DNA of 64,000 nucleotides from contig JADNRX010000002.1 in the NCBI GenBank assembly GCA_015501595.1, positions 248,001 to 312,000 of the forward strand, in the 5' to 3' direction. Of the stretch, positions 22,522 to 34,396 are shown in pieces (position 1 is the stretch's first letter; each line of letters starts with the position of its first letter). The notes under the pieces are model-generated. The model worked only from the letters and a program-made list of their open reading frames with translations, made no database searches and had not been told where the DNA came from. A program made the position numbers and the translations under genes. Source of the stretch: Hymenopellis radicata (taxonomy: Eukaryota > Basidiomycota > Agaricomycetes > Agaricales > Physalacriaceae).

Positions 22522-25500
22522 ATGGCCGACAACGCTTTGCTTACACCACAGCGTGCACAAATTGCCGCCGAGCAAGGCGCCTTACCGCTGCCGCCGTCGC
22601 CGGCGCCGTCACCGCTTAGGCGCTCACCCCGGTTCTCGAGCCCGCTGCCTCCAGTCATACCGCAACCGGGAGCAGAGATAGAGGAACATGTGGAGGATGA
22701 AAATTTGCAATCACGTCCAATAACGCCGGATAACGAGCAAGTTAACGATGGTGCGTGGAGGCAGGCTGGTTTCAACGTTGCATTGTGTTCATCTTGTCCC
22801 CCCAGAGCCTTCATCAGCGCTTGCATCTCGCATCATGCGGTCTCATATGAATCCATCTCCCCCGCCCCAGTCTCCAGATGAGTCCAAGTCGCCCGAAGAC
22901 ATCGACTCGCCAACAAGGCCAGGCCTCGATAGTCAAACGAACACACCACCGATGGTTGTATCGCCCGCGCCGGAAATAACGATCCATCAACCAGTACCCA
23001 TCCGTTATCCTCAGAGAGCACCTTCTCCAATGCAGGATGTAGCGAATGACGCGAATATGTCCGTTTCCGACGCTGGAAGTCTCTTTTCTGAACGCCCGAG
23101 TAGAGAATCATCGTTTTGGTTTACCATAGAGGAACCCGCGACTGTTCCACTTCCCCTTCTCCTTCAGCAACGCCCATGCTTGTAGATGCCCCTCAGGAGG
23201 AACCAAACACGACGGATGAAGAAGCGGATGTCGCAGATTCCCTTATTCCGACAGAGATGGAGTCACCGATGCCATCGTCCAGTCGGCTCACTCCTAGAAC
23301 AGAAGATCTAGAGACACCTGTCCGTAGATCTAGCCGACCTCGCAAGAGCTTGTTGGACAGTCCACTCCGTTCAGAATCAACGCCGAAGAACAAAGGGAAA
23401 GGGAAAGCTGACGTACCCGCGTCCGAGACCACACCACGTCCCAAGTTTGATGTGCCGCGCAGAGAGATGTCGCCTCTGCGGGCACAACTCAAGGAATCGG
23501 AGCGTGTCACGAGGAGACCGCTGGACTCTCTGTCGCCGGGTACTGTTGGTCTTTTGGGTACACTTGTCCCTTCGAAGACACCATCACCCTTACCTGAAGT
23601 CAATGAAGCAGAACCTTCACTTGTATTGCCCTTTCGTTTCCCGAAAGCGTCTGCTAGTGCGACAAATCTTCCCTTTCGTCTTCCTAATCGTTCGCCCAGT
23701 CCACGGCGAGACCCTCCAGCATCACCTACGCGGTCGCTTCTTCGTGACGATCCACAGACGCCTTCGCGTAAAATCTCCATAGAAGAAGCCCTTGCCAACC
23801 TCCGATCGCCTACCAAGACTTCAGGCGGGAAATCCTTCAAGTTGAAGATCCTACCAACGGATAGTCCGGCTCGCCGAGGCCCTCCTCCCATCGCCGACTC
23901 ACTGACAACGCCTCGGCCACTCCCGACATCTATCCTCGTCAAGCCGTTGTCTTCGCCGACGCGTAGTAGATCTGTAGAACCGTCCCCAACGGCGCGGACT
24001 AAACGGCTGGTTCGCAGCGGGTCGGCAGAGCCATCCATACCCTCGTTGCCATTCCGTCTACTACCACCTCGTTCCCGAATGCCACCCTCCATTCCAGAAG
24101 ATGCTGAAGCATCGACGCCGATCTCGACTGAAACCTCTTCGAGTAATCCACCTCTCCAGCCTCTACCGCAGAAGTCCGTTCTTCGACAACATACCCCTAG
24201 CAAGATACCCAGGCCCAAGCCATACGCCAGGCCTGCCTCGTCTATTAATGTTAATAAATCCAGACTACCAATGCGGCAACTCGACTTCTCTACTGCACCG
24301 GTAGGCTCGTTAGTTTGTATATTGAACATTACTTGAATTTTCATTTTTGCAGAAACCAACAGTAGCACTCAAGCCCAAGATGAAGGCGACAGTGGAAATT
24401 GACTCGTCAAGGTTAAAGCGGAAACGTAGTACTCCTGAAGAGCTATCCCAATCTCCTCTTAAGATACCCAACTTGAGACTGGTACCAAGTATCTCAAGTC
24501 CCTCGAAGCCTCCTCTCAGAAAGCTCCATTCTTCCCCCACGGAAGATGACACTGCTGAAGTGGGTACCTCTGCAGGAACATCTGTTCCATCTGCATCACA
24601 GCCCACTGAGCTGGCTCTTCCCGAGCCTCGTTCTAGCATAGTCGAATCGTCTATACCTCAACCCAGCGAGAGTTCGTCTGCTGTGCGTCGGACGACTCGT
24701 ACCCGTCGTTCAATCACTCCGAGCACTGATATATTCCCCAAACCAGCGGCAGAGCTCCCACCGCCACGACAACGCAAACCGCCTGCTGTTCGTTCCGAGC
24801 TTAATCTCTTCCGTGGTTTGACCCCTGCTGCATGGACATCGATGACCAAATCGAACACTGCAAAGAACGAGGCGTATCAAGCGGCGAAGTTGGAGATAAA
24901 AGTAGTCAGGAAGGAGGGTATTCGGCCTGATAGTCCGATTTTGAAGGTCAAGACCAAGTCGCAGAAGGAACAGGACGAAAGAGGCAGGCAGAGGTCGGAG
25001 AGAGCGAGAGACGGGCGCAGAGGGTAGCTGGCGGGCCCAGCACAGACGGCAGAAGTTCTGCCTCTCTTGAGGAGAATGGTGTTGATGATGATTCGGACAT
25101 TGACGTCGAGGGTAGTCCCCTCCGCCATCGGAGGGGTCCCGGGGACGAAGAGGACTATGTTACTCCTGATCGACCTCCGCCATCCAAAAAGGCTCGCTTT
25201 GATGGTGATGGTGAGGGTGAGGGTAAAGAGGGGAAGTGCGTCAAGTGGGATCGTGGTCTCCAGACGACGTTATTCATGGACGAGATCAAGTTTCGAGATA
25301 AAGTTCCAAAGGAGAACACAACAAATGTCAAAGGTATCCTGGCACCGGCTGCGAAAGTAAGATCTTCCATCCCCACTCTTGTTTATCTCTCTATTAACAT
25401 GATATTTTCAGTCTTTGACTCTGGATAAACTGGGGAACTTGGTCACGGAGAGTTCTTCGCCGTTGAAAGACCTTGTACCAGAGAATGTCGTTGTGAAGAA

Positions 25501-25585
25501 GATCGTTTATGATAGTGACTTTCCGCCACTGCCCGTCGTGGAACCTGCCAGGAATACGCGCTCGAGGACGAAGAAGAAGTCATAG
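22522..25585 (+). CDS. Large disordered Ser/Pro/Arg-rich protein with a possible PP1-docking motif
   Basis: From ATG 22522 to TAG 25583-25585. Low-complexity, rich in S/TP and SPxR phosphosite-like motifs (for example PSPLRRSPRFSSPLPP), with repeated basic clusters (KRKRS, RRSSRPRKS) suggesting a nuclear phosphoprotein. The better-ordered C-terminal part contains FRGLTPAAWTSMTKSNTAKN, SKKARFDGD and KCVKWDRGLQTTLFMDEIKF. Introns are at 22750-22805, around 23095-23170 (boundaries uncertain), 24301-24353, a 47-nt intron at about 24991-25037, and one near 25356. KCVKW fits the RVxF consensus for protein phosphatase 1 binding. I do not recognise the family. A long reverse frame (23193-24368) is the antisense shadow of this biased sequence. 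Confidence 0.7.
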
Positions 25586-25813
25586 GATGGGGAAATGTAC
25601 AGTCGTATAATGATGCTCGTTATATCTTATCATTATCTCATTGTTATGCTGACGGATGGGGTGTATCTTCCTACACCACAATAATCTATTTACTTGCTGT
25701 ATACATCCTCTGGGAGAGCGAGAACACCTGCTAGATGACGACCATAATTGGTGAAGGTGGGCTCTGATCACTTCTCTTGTATTGTCAATCCTTCTCAATG
25801 CATGCACTACTAT

Positions 25814-26925
25814 CTACTTACTTCCCCGGTAGTTGATTGTAGCACTAGCTTGGTTAACCGGGAACACTAGAGTTTCTGCGATGTTAACATGAGGTGGACG
25901 CGACGCGGCCCATACTATTTCCTCGGCAATATCCGCAGCGGTGACTATGAAATCATTAAGAAACAAAAGGTGATGAATAAAGAGAGAACATACGTGGTTG
26001 CAAGCCTTCATACACCTTTGCGGCAGCCCCTGTATCCCCACGGAATCTGACGATGGAAAACTCCGTTTCAACCATCCCTTCAAGTAATGTTGGAGGAGTA
26101 AATGTGCAAAATGACGCGAAAACGCGCACCTGGTTGGACTTCTGTCACACGGATAGGTGTGTTGACAAGCTCGCGGCGCATTGATCCCGTAAAGGCGCGC
26201 ACGGCGTGTTTTGTCGCGGTGTATATGCTTCCTCCAGCGTATGGCTCAACACCAGCAATAGATCCAAGGTTGATAATGTGACCGGACTTGTTGGCCTTGA
26301 AGTCTATGAAAAATCAACATATGGAATGGTGGATGTAAAACTTGGCGCACCCTTGAGGAGAAGTTGGGTCATGGAAATCAAACCAAAGACGTTGGTGGCG
26401 AACATGCTCTCGATGTCCTCGCTTTTGATGTCGCCGACATGTTCAACACCCAGGACGAATCCGGCATTGTTAACTGGATAATCAGTGAATAAGGGAGAGG
26501 GTTATCGACATAGCCATGGCTCACCGAGAACGTCGACATTGCGGAGGTCAGCAGGGACCTTGTCCCAGAAAGTGGCGATTTGAGCCTTATCAGAAACATC
26601 TAGCTGCACGCTAGAGAACTTGCCGCCCTGTTGGAGGCCGGACTCCTTGTGCGCGGAGACGCAGGCGTCGTTGACCTTTTTGAGAGCCTCTGCGCGGCGA
26701 GCAACGAGGATCACATTTGAACCACCCTAGAGGGTCAAAAAACGTTATAGAAAGAAGCCGAGTGCATTTACCTTTGCAAAAAGAATGGCGGTCGCCTATA
26801 ATCGTAGCTCAAGTCAGCAACCCACGATAGAGACGAATGGGATATCTTACGGCGCCGATGCCAGAGCTAGCACCAGTCACAATGACGGTCTTGCCCAAGA
26901 GACGGGAGGCGTTGAAGACGGACAT
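25814..26925 (-). CDS. NADP-dependent short-chain dehydrogenase (YMR226C-like)
   Basis: Classical SDR that in yeast oxidises serine, threonine and 3-hydroxy acids. The cofactor loop is [12 protein letters not shown] near the N-terminus, followed by [18 protein letters not shown] (the Arg pair fits NADP), [31 protein letters not shown], the catalytic YxxxK in [20 protein letters not shown], and VTEVQPGMVETEF with substrate-loop features. It ends [24 protein letters not shown] 26925 is the first ATG after the last upstream stop; about eight short introns. Divergent with the SET-domain pseudogene, 132 bp between starts. Confidence 0.9.
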
Positions 26926-27057
26926 GTTTGTATACTGATTACACGGAGATCGAGGAATATATACGGTTTTTGCCTCAAGCACGAAAGGCTGACGGAAACA
27001 GCGCCTATCTGATGCAACCACAATCTTTGCCGGCGGCATTTCTATTTCACTACTCCC

Positions 27058-28420
27058 ATGTCAGACGCGGCCTGGGAAGGCCTGCTTCAATGGCTGAAAA
27101 CCAAAGGCATGGATACCGCAATGGTCTCCTGGTAGAGCGCCGGAAGTGTGCAGGTTAGATTTCGAATACAAACCGCGGCACGATGTCTTTACTCTCCTCA
27201 GGTGCTGGATATGGTCTTTTCACTCTGAAAGCGTGTTCTCCCTCCTCTGTGTTGTTCTCTGTACCGGCGGAAGCATTGCTCAATGCGAAGACACTTTCTC
27301 ATCTCTATCCACGCCTGGCTTGACCGCCACTCAGTTGATTTCTCTGCATCTTGCTCTTCATCGGCCAGGGTTTGGCAAAACCGATCCGGACTTTGGACCT
27401 TATATAGCTGTGCTGCCCGCGACTTTTCTTTTCACCCGTTGGTATGGATGGTACAAAAAGAATGTATGGAAGTGGAACTGCTGCAACATTTGCCGCCATC
27501 TGTTTCCAGAGCTATGCAGAAACTATCGCTCCGATTTGATGTCGATTTGAAGGCGGTCAGGCGATATTTGGTCAGTCCATATCTCTCTATAATTAGCTTA
27601 GTGCTCACCGCGATCCAGACAGAAGCCGGTGATGATGAGAATATACACATATTAGAGAGCAACTTTCTCTGGGGATGGCTAAATGGTAAAGATTCGATGG
27701 ATTGTCCGGCATATTTGACACTGAAATCCTTCTCGTCAACACCCGCGGCATCTATCTACGCCTTAAATCCAAACAGTCAGATCCTGACAATCTGACTTTG
27801 TGTCCAATATTAGACATGGCGAACCACTCTTCCCATTTACCACATATGTCCCCGCATTCATCCAAAGCGCACGGAGGCCCATCACAACGACAAATGTCGT
27901 TTATTTCACCATCTGAAGTGCATTTAGCCTCTGATCGTGAAGTCTTCCTCAAGTATGGATCCCACGGCAACCGTCTTTTGTTTACGGAGTACGGATTTGC
28001 GATACCGATATCAAGTGAGTCGATCAGCGACGGGGAGATGGATGCGGAGGTCGATGTGTCGGATGTCATCGAGGAGCTTCTTGATTCAAGTTTTCTAAAA
28101 AGCGTTTTGGAAGCGGAAAACTATTGGGGGTATGATTTCGCGGTCAAGATCGAATCGATGTCTCACTCACTGACAGAGACTGGACTCTCCATCTCATTCG
28201 AGAATCAGCCTATCCATCATTCCGCGTCCTCGCCGCACTAAGACTATATCATCTGCTTCATGATAGAGCACAGGAAAGCGCTACAGAGGACGATGTGTAT
28301 TCTTGGAAGGACACAATCGCCGGTCGCAGAGATGTGGTCTCACTTGACAACGAGACAGCAGTGAGAGCGACGCTGGTCCGCATATGTTGTCAGCTGGTTG
28401 AGAGGGGAGAACAGGCCTAG
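27058..28420 (+). pseudogene. SET-domain lysine methyltransferase-like gene with four lesions
   Basis: Resembles the Rkm/SETD3/SETD6 type of non-histone methyltransferase. Recognisable pieces in order: EGLLQWLKTKGMD, GAGYGLF with SPSSVLFSVPAEALLN, LISLHLALHRPG, FGPYIAVLP, SNFLWGWLN, LTLCPILDMANHS, VFLKYGSHGNRLLFTEYGF and a C-terminal SFRVLAALRLYHLLHDRA. Continuity fails at 27121-27125, 27316-27322 and CCC 27416-27418; each needs one more base. The intron after WLN starts with GTAAAG at 27686 but ends CTCG at 27735, where CTCAG is expected; this 50-nt interval otherwise matches the local intron size. The C-terminal exons are clean, including a 47-nt intron after NYWG. Either a recent pseudogene or a locally bad assembly. 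Confidence 0.6.
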
Positions 28421-28729
28421 AATCAATTGAAAAGATATCGGAAAAGAGTGGCGCTGGTTTGAAAGAGGCGAGCGGTAATGTAAAACTACTTTGGGTAGAG
28501 GAGATTCTAGTCGGGCGGGCGGTACGGGCCAGTATTCGTAGTGGCGCTGTATTCTAGGCGATCATGACAACGGTTTCCGTCGATGATCCTGAGCCGCCGT
28601 TTCCACAAAAAGCTGTGCAGCCCATACGTATGCCGTCTCGGCTCGGGACTCGGGACGGGCGCCGTTTCAGTGATCTGCTTGGGCGCCTGTTTGTCAACCT
28701 TCCGACTCGTTTCTTTCCTCCATTCCATC
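28421..28729. other. Intergenic region
   Basis: About 310 bp; holds the promoter of the membrane-protein gene. No coding segment I can support. Confidence 0.45.
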
Positions 28730-30565
28730 ATGGCCATCGAGCCTTTCCTTGCTTCGCGTGCCCAGAAGGCCTTTATTGGCACAAGTAAGTCGTTGGCCCC
28801 GTATAGATGCTACAATCTCACCGGTGTTTCTGCTCTAGTTACTATTCGTGAGCTATCCTGGACCTTATTCGCCGCAGACCAAGTTGACAGACCGAACAGA
28901 GGGCATCGTGGTCCTTGTAATGATAGCAATAACGTTTAGACTGGTATGTCTCCTGTTTTTGCGGTTTATCCGTGATGCTCACCCTGATCAGGTAGAGAAC
29001 GAAGTTGCTTTCGAAGGTGGTTATAAGGTCCGCGATACACCAGTGGCATCCAGGAATCCTCCCTCATCCACAAACAGACCCTTCCATGCTATCTCGCCCT
29101 GTTTGCTCTTGCCGAGTGCGTTCGCCACCTAATCTGTCTTGGTCCTAGTTGAACATCGCCAGGATTTTCGAACTGCTCATGGCTTTCGATGCATTGCGCC
29201 TACGCAACGTTATACAACTAATTGGAATACTATGTGAGCAGTCGTATATGCTACTAGGAATTTCCCTATATCTGAATCGTGCGCAGTATTCCACCTCGCC
29301 CTTATAGTGTTCTCCGCCCTCCAAATTCACCAAACCAAGAGCGCCTTGGTGACAAGCAGTGCTGAAAGCTGCGCTTCGGCCTGGAACGCAATTGTGCGCC
29401 TAATCACCAGCCTTGCGGGTTCGCTTTATCTTACGCGTTGTGTAGAATTGCACAGGACCTGGTTCTCTGTGGAACAGGATACTGCCATTTCTTATTGTCA
29501 CTCCTTGCGTGATAGGTGTTTCGTGGTTCTTCCTCATGTTCTTCATCAAACAGCTGTATGCTGAATTCGGGCAAGTGGAGAAACCTCACTAATAGCTCTG
29601 TGGAGTCTGACGATATCTATTAATACAGTTGGGCCATTTTCCACATCGTAGGCGCCAACCCGAAAATGAAGAGTGTGTTATTCCGATGTTATTCCGTCCA
29701 CGCCGCTCACTTTATGGCCAGCCATGTACCAGTGGTACCAAATCATGATCTGCCTCCTCAAATTCGATTTCTTCTTCTTCACTGGTGTTACCATGCAGGT
29801 TTGCATCTTCAATCACGCCTCGGTCTTCGGTTCTGACTTGCGTAATACAGCTCCTCATCATTGTGTTGTCTAGAAACTCCGCCGAGTTCGGTGTAACTGT
29901 AGCGGCCATCCCGGTTGTTCTCATTCTTTTAGCGCTGTGTGGTCTTGCTGTAAAGCGGGAAATTAAATGGTGATGCCCTTTGAATCAGATGTTGTACAAG
30001 TCTCACTTCGCTGCAGGATTATGTCGATATCCTTGGTCATGATGTTGGCTGCTGAAAGCTACTGTATGAATCCTGTATCCTCTTTGACGAACAACGGCTA
30101 ACCTTTTTTTTAGTTTGTAAGATCAAGGTTGTCTGACTGCCTTCGCATCTAGCTGACAGAACTAGTGTATAAGTTGGTTAGGTTCTACCAACCGGAATCA
30201 AGGGAACAGTATGCTACAACGAGGGCAACGTTGACAATTTTCAGTCAGTGTTCATTCCGCTGATACGCTGTTTCCGGTCTTACGTTCTCCTAGCAATTGT
30301 TGCTTTCCTGCTTCTGTTCATGACCTTTGCTGTAGGTCTTCGTTGCTTCGCAGACTTCGATCGTGGTCTCCAGGCGTCAAAAGTCAATGGTCAGTACGCT
30401 CCCGTCGACACAAAAATGGATATTATGCATGGTGATTAATCCTTTCGCCCAGACGTTCCTAGCCGACCTAAGTACTCACAAACCGGTGATGCAGGAAATA
30501 TGAGCCAGAAGCAATCTTCGTATATGGGAGGCTCCGCCATCGGCCAGAGGATATCGATTGAATGA
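28730..30565 (+). CDS. Multi-pass membrane protein, possibly UPF0658 Golgi family
   Basis: Several transmembrane helices: GIVVLVMIAITF, YLALFALAEIFELLMAF, LFHLALIVFSALQI, ILPFLIVTPCVIGVSWFFLM, YQWYQIMICLLKFDFFFFTG, VTVAAIPVVLILLALCGLAV, MSISLVMMLAAESYF and TIVAFLLLFMTFAVGL. Short loops include DALRLRNVIQL and KLVRFYQPESREQYATTR. The tail ends SSYMGGSAIGQRISIE. Family placement is from memory and only moderate. The gene structure is extreme: an exon of 12 nt (28992-29003), an apparent exon of 3 nt (30114-30116), and a GC-AG intron (29571-29628). The first exon (MAIEPFLASRAQKAFIGT) is plausible, but its join to the next exon is not settled. Confidence 0.72.
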
Positions 30566-30932
30566 TTCAATCCACCTCATCGTCTACGCTTACTACCCAT
30601 TTATAATCTACTGTATGCCCATACCCAGTCGACCCCGTTGCCACGCCTCGTTACGACCATGTACACTCTTCATTCTTTCTATTTATTTCTGGGGTTAAGG
30701 ACAATTTGAATTATTATTTGTGTCGACACCATTTGGACCAAACTTAGACATCGTGCGAACAAAAAAACGAAGTAGCGCTTTGTGCTGCTTTTGGTAATTG
30801 CACCTCCTAGGCCCGCGAGGTGGGTAATTGCCACTCAACAAAGAACAAGGGCCTGCAAAAGATGGAACAAAGGCCTGCACTATATCATGGCCTCTGGGGC
30901 GTGCCCATTCTTCCACTACCCTTTCCCATATC
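30566..30932. other. Intergenic region
   Basis: About 370 bp between tandem genes; presumably the terminator of the membrane-protein gene and the F-box gene promoter. Nothing distinct was seen. Confidence 0.45.
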
Positions 30933-32867
30933 ATGCCTGGAGCCTACGAAAAAGTATTCATCCCTCATCTACTTTCCACCACCTTCGCCACAAACGCGGT
31001 CTGCGCGGTCCAGAGACTGCCCATTCAGCTATTGGTCGACAGCGTCTTCCCTTATCTGTCTGTCGGCGACATAATCGCGTTGAGAAAGGTTTGCCAGCTC
31101 ACTTGTGGTTCCAATTCATGACTCACAGTGTACCAGCTTAACCATGCGTTCTTCCTTCTCACTCACGAGCCTGTAATCTGGCGTCGTTTTCTCAAGACAT
31201 TCAATGTACAACCTCCCTATATCCCCGCGCACGTCCCATACACCCTTCAGGCATCCGACTTTAAGGCTGAGCTCATGGTGGCCAACTTTCTCTCAGTTCA
31301 GCAGAACTGGGAGAGCTCGGACCCCCAGCTCTGCGGATACTACTCCTTCCCGACGTCTTGCATAGTCGCGGAGATGAGAATTCTGCCTGGGGGTGAATAC
31401 GGCGTCGCCGCTGTTTGCGATGAAGCTGGCTATCGCGTCATGGTGACAGAGATGAACGGGAGATTCGCTGGACTGGCTAGTATAGCTACGATCAACCGTC
31501 CATATAACCTCCAGGCCCGGTACATGACCTATCATGGGCGACAAGGTATCATGGTCTGGTTCATCGTCACAAGTGATATCGAGAAACCGTCTGGGTGAGC
31601 ACCGTCGTCTAGAGCCTTATCTTTACAACACTGACTCGTACTAGTATCGCCGTTGGCCATACATGTCATGTTGCCCACATCGGTCTCGATACGCTCAGCG
31701 TTCGGAGTGATAAGACCACACTTTCCCCAGAGCCCTTCGAACTGCTCGTCCCGTATACATTTGCAGACCCGGTACACGACGCTTCCGTCTTCATGGCGGG
31801 AGGTAATCTGTACCTCGCCCCGGTTCTTATTCCAAACGAGGTCGTTATTATAAACATCGAGGCAAATGAAGCTCGATCCATCGTTTTAGTCCCAGATCCG
31901 GCGTATGAATCATTCGTGAGTTCCTTGCTTGTATAGCAGCTACGTACATTTACTTATGGTTCTCTGGAAGCATCAACAAATTCGCACCGTGCGATTTCTG
32001 CCTGAGCAAGGCGATGTGATGGTCGTGCGCACAGTTGTCAACGGCCCCAACGACGTCCATTTGCTGGAGCTGTTCGCTATACCTCAAGCTCTGGGGAGGT
32101 TCACGCCGATTGCAAAATCGCGAGTCGTCATCAGCCAAAAACAAGTCAAAACTTTTCAATTCAGTGATGTGCTGGACGCCGCTGGATCTGCTTCTCCACT
32201 CCCGATGTCACTTTACCTAGAGACCGAAAACCCTCGCAGCATCATCCACTACAGCATTTCACCGGTTCTATTTACGTCCTTCGGCGCTAGTCCCTGGTGG
32301 TGTTACGATCTCACGACTGTCGTTCAACAATCCGCGTCAATGCACTCCCAAGATGTCGCCCACGTCCTCCCTGGGACGCACCGTGCCCTCGTGTGCACTG
32401 TCGCTGACGAGGAGCTTGTCGATGACCTGTACACTCCGAGCACGCAACTCACTGGACTCCGACGGTACTTCAACCCGGAGATGCACTTCCCCGATCTGCT
32501 GTCATATCCAAGAGAGGCATTACTCAGAACCCAGCAGCTATGCGGATGGCGACCGAAGCATCTGTATCGCACTATCGACATTTCTCCTCATATCCTCGGT
32601 CTGGTCAACCGGCACAAAATTACATCTATGGCGTGGGACGAGGCGTCGGGGCGTACATGCATCGCGACGAAGCATGATGGGCGGATACATATGCTGGAAT
32701 TTGGACGGAGTGCTGGGCCAGACGCGCACCTGGAGCGCTTCGACAGCTTGCAAAAGATCTTGAGGATTGGGCAGTACGAGAATCCAGTGCCGGAATCACC
32801 TTACGACGAGATGGCGCATTTGGATATTATAGAGATGGAGGACGAACCGGATGACCTGTACATATAA
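30933..32867 (+). CDS. F-box protein with beta-propeller-like C-terminal region
   Basis: Probable substrate adaptor of an SCF ubiquitin ligase. The F-box follows a short leader: QRLPIQLLVDSVFPYLSVGD and IIALRK, then YQLNHAFFLLTHEPVIWRRF. The remaining 500 or so residues have the alternating beta-rich pattern seen in many mushroom F-box proteins (for example TVRFLPEQGDVMVVRTVVNG and ISPHILGLVNRHKITSMAWD). Introns: 31089-31128, about 31593-31645 and 31916-31970. The first junction is out of phase by one base; a fourth A in AAA 31085-31087 would give LRKVYQLNH exactly. The tail is acidic (IIEMEDEPDDLYI). Substrate unknown. Confidence 0.72.
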
Positions 32868-33133
32868 TCCATTCTATTCTTGTGCCTAGTTCTTACATGT
32901 TTATTTAGGTATAGATCACAACGCTCGTTGTTTACGCTCCTAACTTATCTCGTCCTCGGGCTCGCGTCGATATTATGTGCGTCAATCAAGATCTCTCAAC
33001 GTCTTCATTGTCTGATTATGCTTGTGCAGCGCTTTATTCGTCTCTGTGCATCAATGTTTTGTTACAGCATTAGATCTTCTATATTCCTTTCGCAGTTCGT
33101 TTACATTGTTTATATTAATTCGACGCCTGCTGT

Positions 33134-34221
33134 CTATTCCAATGCGCAACCGTAAGCTTTTTGGGCTGTGCTCCGCCAACTGTCTTTGTCGATGGCGTAC
33201 TCTTGGGCATACTCTACCTCAAGGTGATGCAACCTTTTGCCTACTATGACCAAACTGTGTAAAGGCTCTCCAAACGCCGATTCTGGATGATCTGCAAGTT
33301 CTGTGAGGGTACCACAGACAATTCGCTCATGCTCATGGCCACCTCCAACCCGTGAGACGGCTACTGCCAAGGTCGTGTCGGGGGCCAAGGTGCCTGTTTG
33401 TCGTAGGGTTTCAATTTCGATAAGCTGGTAGACGGCTTGCCGTATAGACATGTATCTTGGGGGTTCATAGATCTTTCGGCCGCTAGGGAAGGCTTCATGA
33501 GATTGCTTATGCTCTAGACAAGGCATTCGTACCGGGCCAAATTTTCCTCGCTCTGTTCCTTGACTTTTATGTCGAGAAGAACGAGTGTGTGAAGACCAAG
33601 GTCTACGTTTTCCTTGATGCGATCGTAGAAGCTGTCGGGCTTCCATGTTTCTGTGAAGAAGACAAGAGAGACAGTCTGGCCAAAGTTGTAGAGCTGGAGA
33701 CCACAGGCGCCGACCGCGTTCATGATGGACGCATTGTGGATTACACGGGTGGGAATCCCCAGGCCACGAGCGCGAAGTAATGATGTCGGTATGAGTTGTA
33801 GCACTGGTACACGATATAAGTATCATTCTGAACCTTAGTACAGGCAATTTGGCTGACCCAAATGGATCTCCGACGACCAAGAGACAGACGTCCTCGTTGC
33901 CGGCGTTTGCAAGTATGGTATCACTTTCTGTTTCGACCATGTCACGATCGGCCAGAATGAGAGTCTTTTCATAAAAGGCCTCCTTGCTTACAGCTTTCGT
34001 TGAGCGTTGAGAGTAATAATTGAGATCATAGCACTAACCAAACGCTCCTTGTTTACCATGAGGATACTTGTGTATGCTTCAAGGTAAACTCGTGTCGAGC
34101 CTTTGATCGCCTGGAGGAAAATGCTGAGTGACAGTCAAGCATTGAAACTCATATTTACTTGAAGACCGCGAACAGTTATATCGCTTTCATCGCAGAGTCC
34201 CAGGCCGATGATATAGAACAT
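33134..34221 (-). CDS. DPH5: Diphthine synthase (diphthamide biosynthesis methyltransferase)
   Basis: Methylates the modified histidine of elongation factor 2 using S-adenosylmethionine, the second phase of diphthamide synthesis, in the cytosol. Family landmarks: [16 protein letters not shown] at the start, [33 protein letters not shown] (SAM-site Gly-rich loop), [70 protein letters not shown] and [19 protein letters not shown]. All expected blocks are present and in frame across several short introns. ATG 34221 lies 175 bp from the divergent caleosin gene. Confidence 0.95.
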
Positions 34222-34396
34222 GGTGGAAAAAAGTGAAGATGATTGATAAGATAAAGTCGATCTAATCTTTGGCTCTTGGCCCTTCTTTCCTTTTTGACTC
34301 TCTTGCGGCGCGTCAACGATGATCTCATACCCCGAGACGCGCCTTTGCCGTGTCTCTGTTCCCCTGTTTTCCAGGTTTCCCCAGTACTTTCACCAT

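Noticed and set aside
23193..24368. 391-codon reverse-strand open frame
   Set aside because: It lies antisense to the long disordered Ser/Pro/Arg protein; the biased codons of that gene create open antisense frames, and the reverse product has no family pattern.
24991..25037. Frameshift in the disordered protein near 25020
   Set aside because: A 47-nt GT-AG intron from AG|GTCGGA to GGCCCAG|C joins the two frames exactly, so no lesion is needed.
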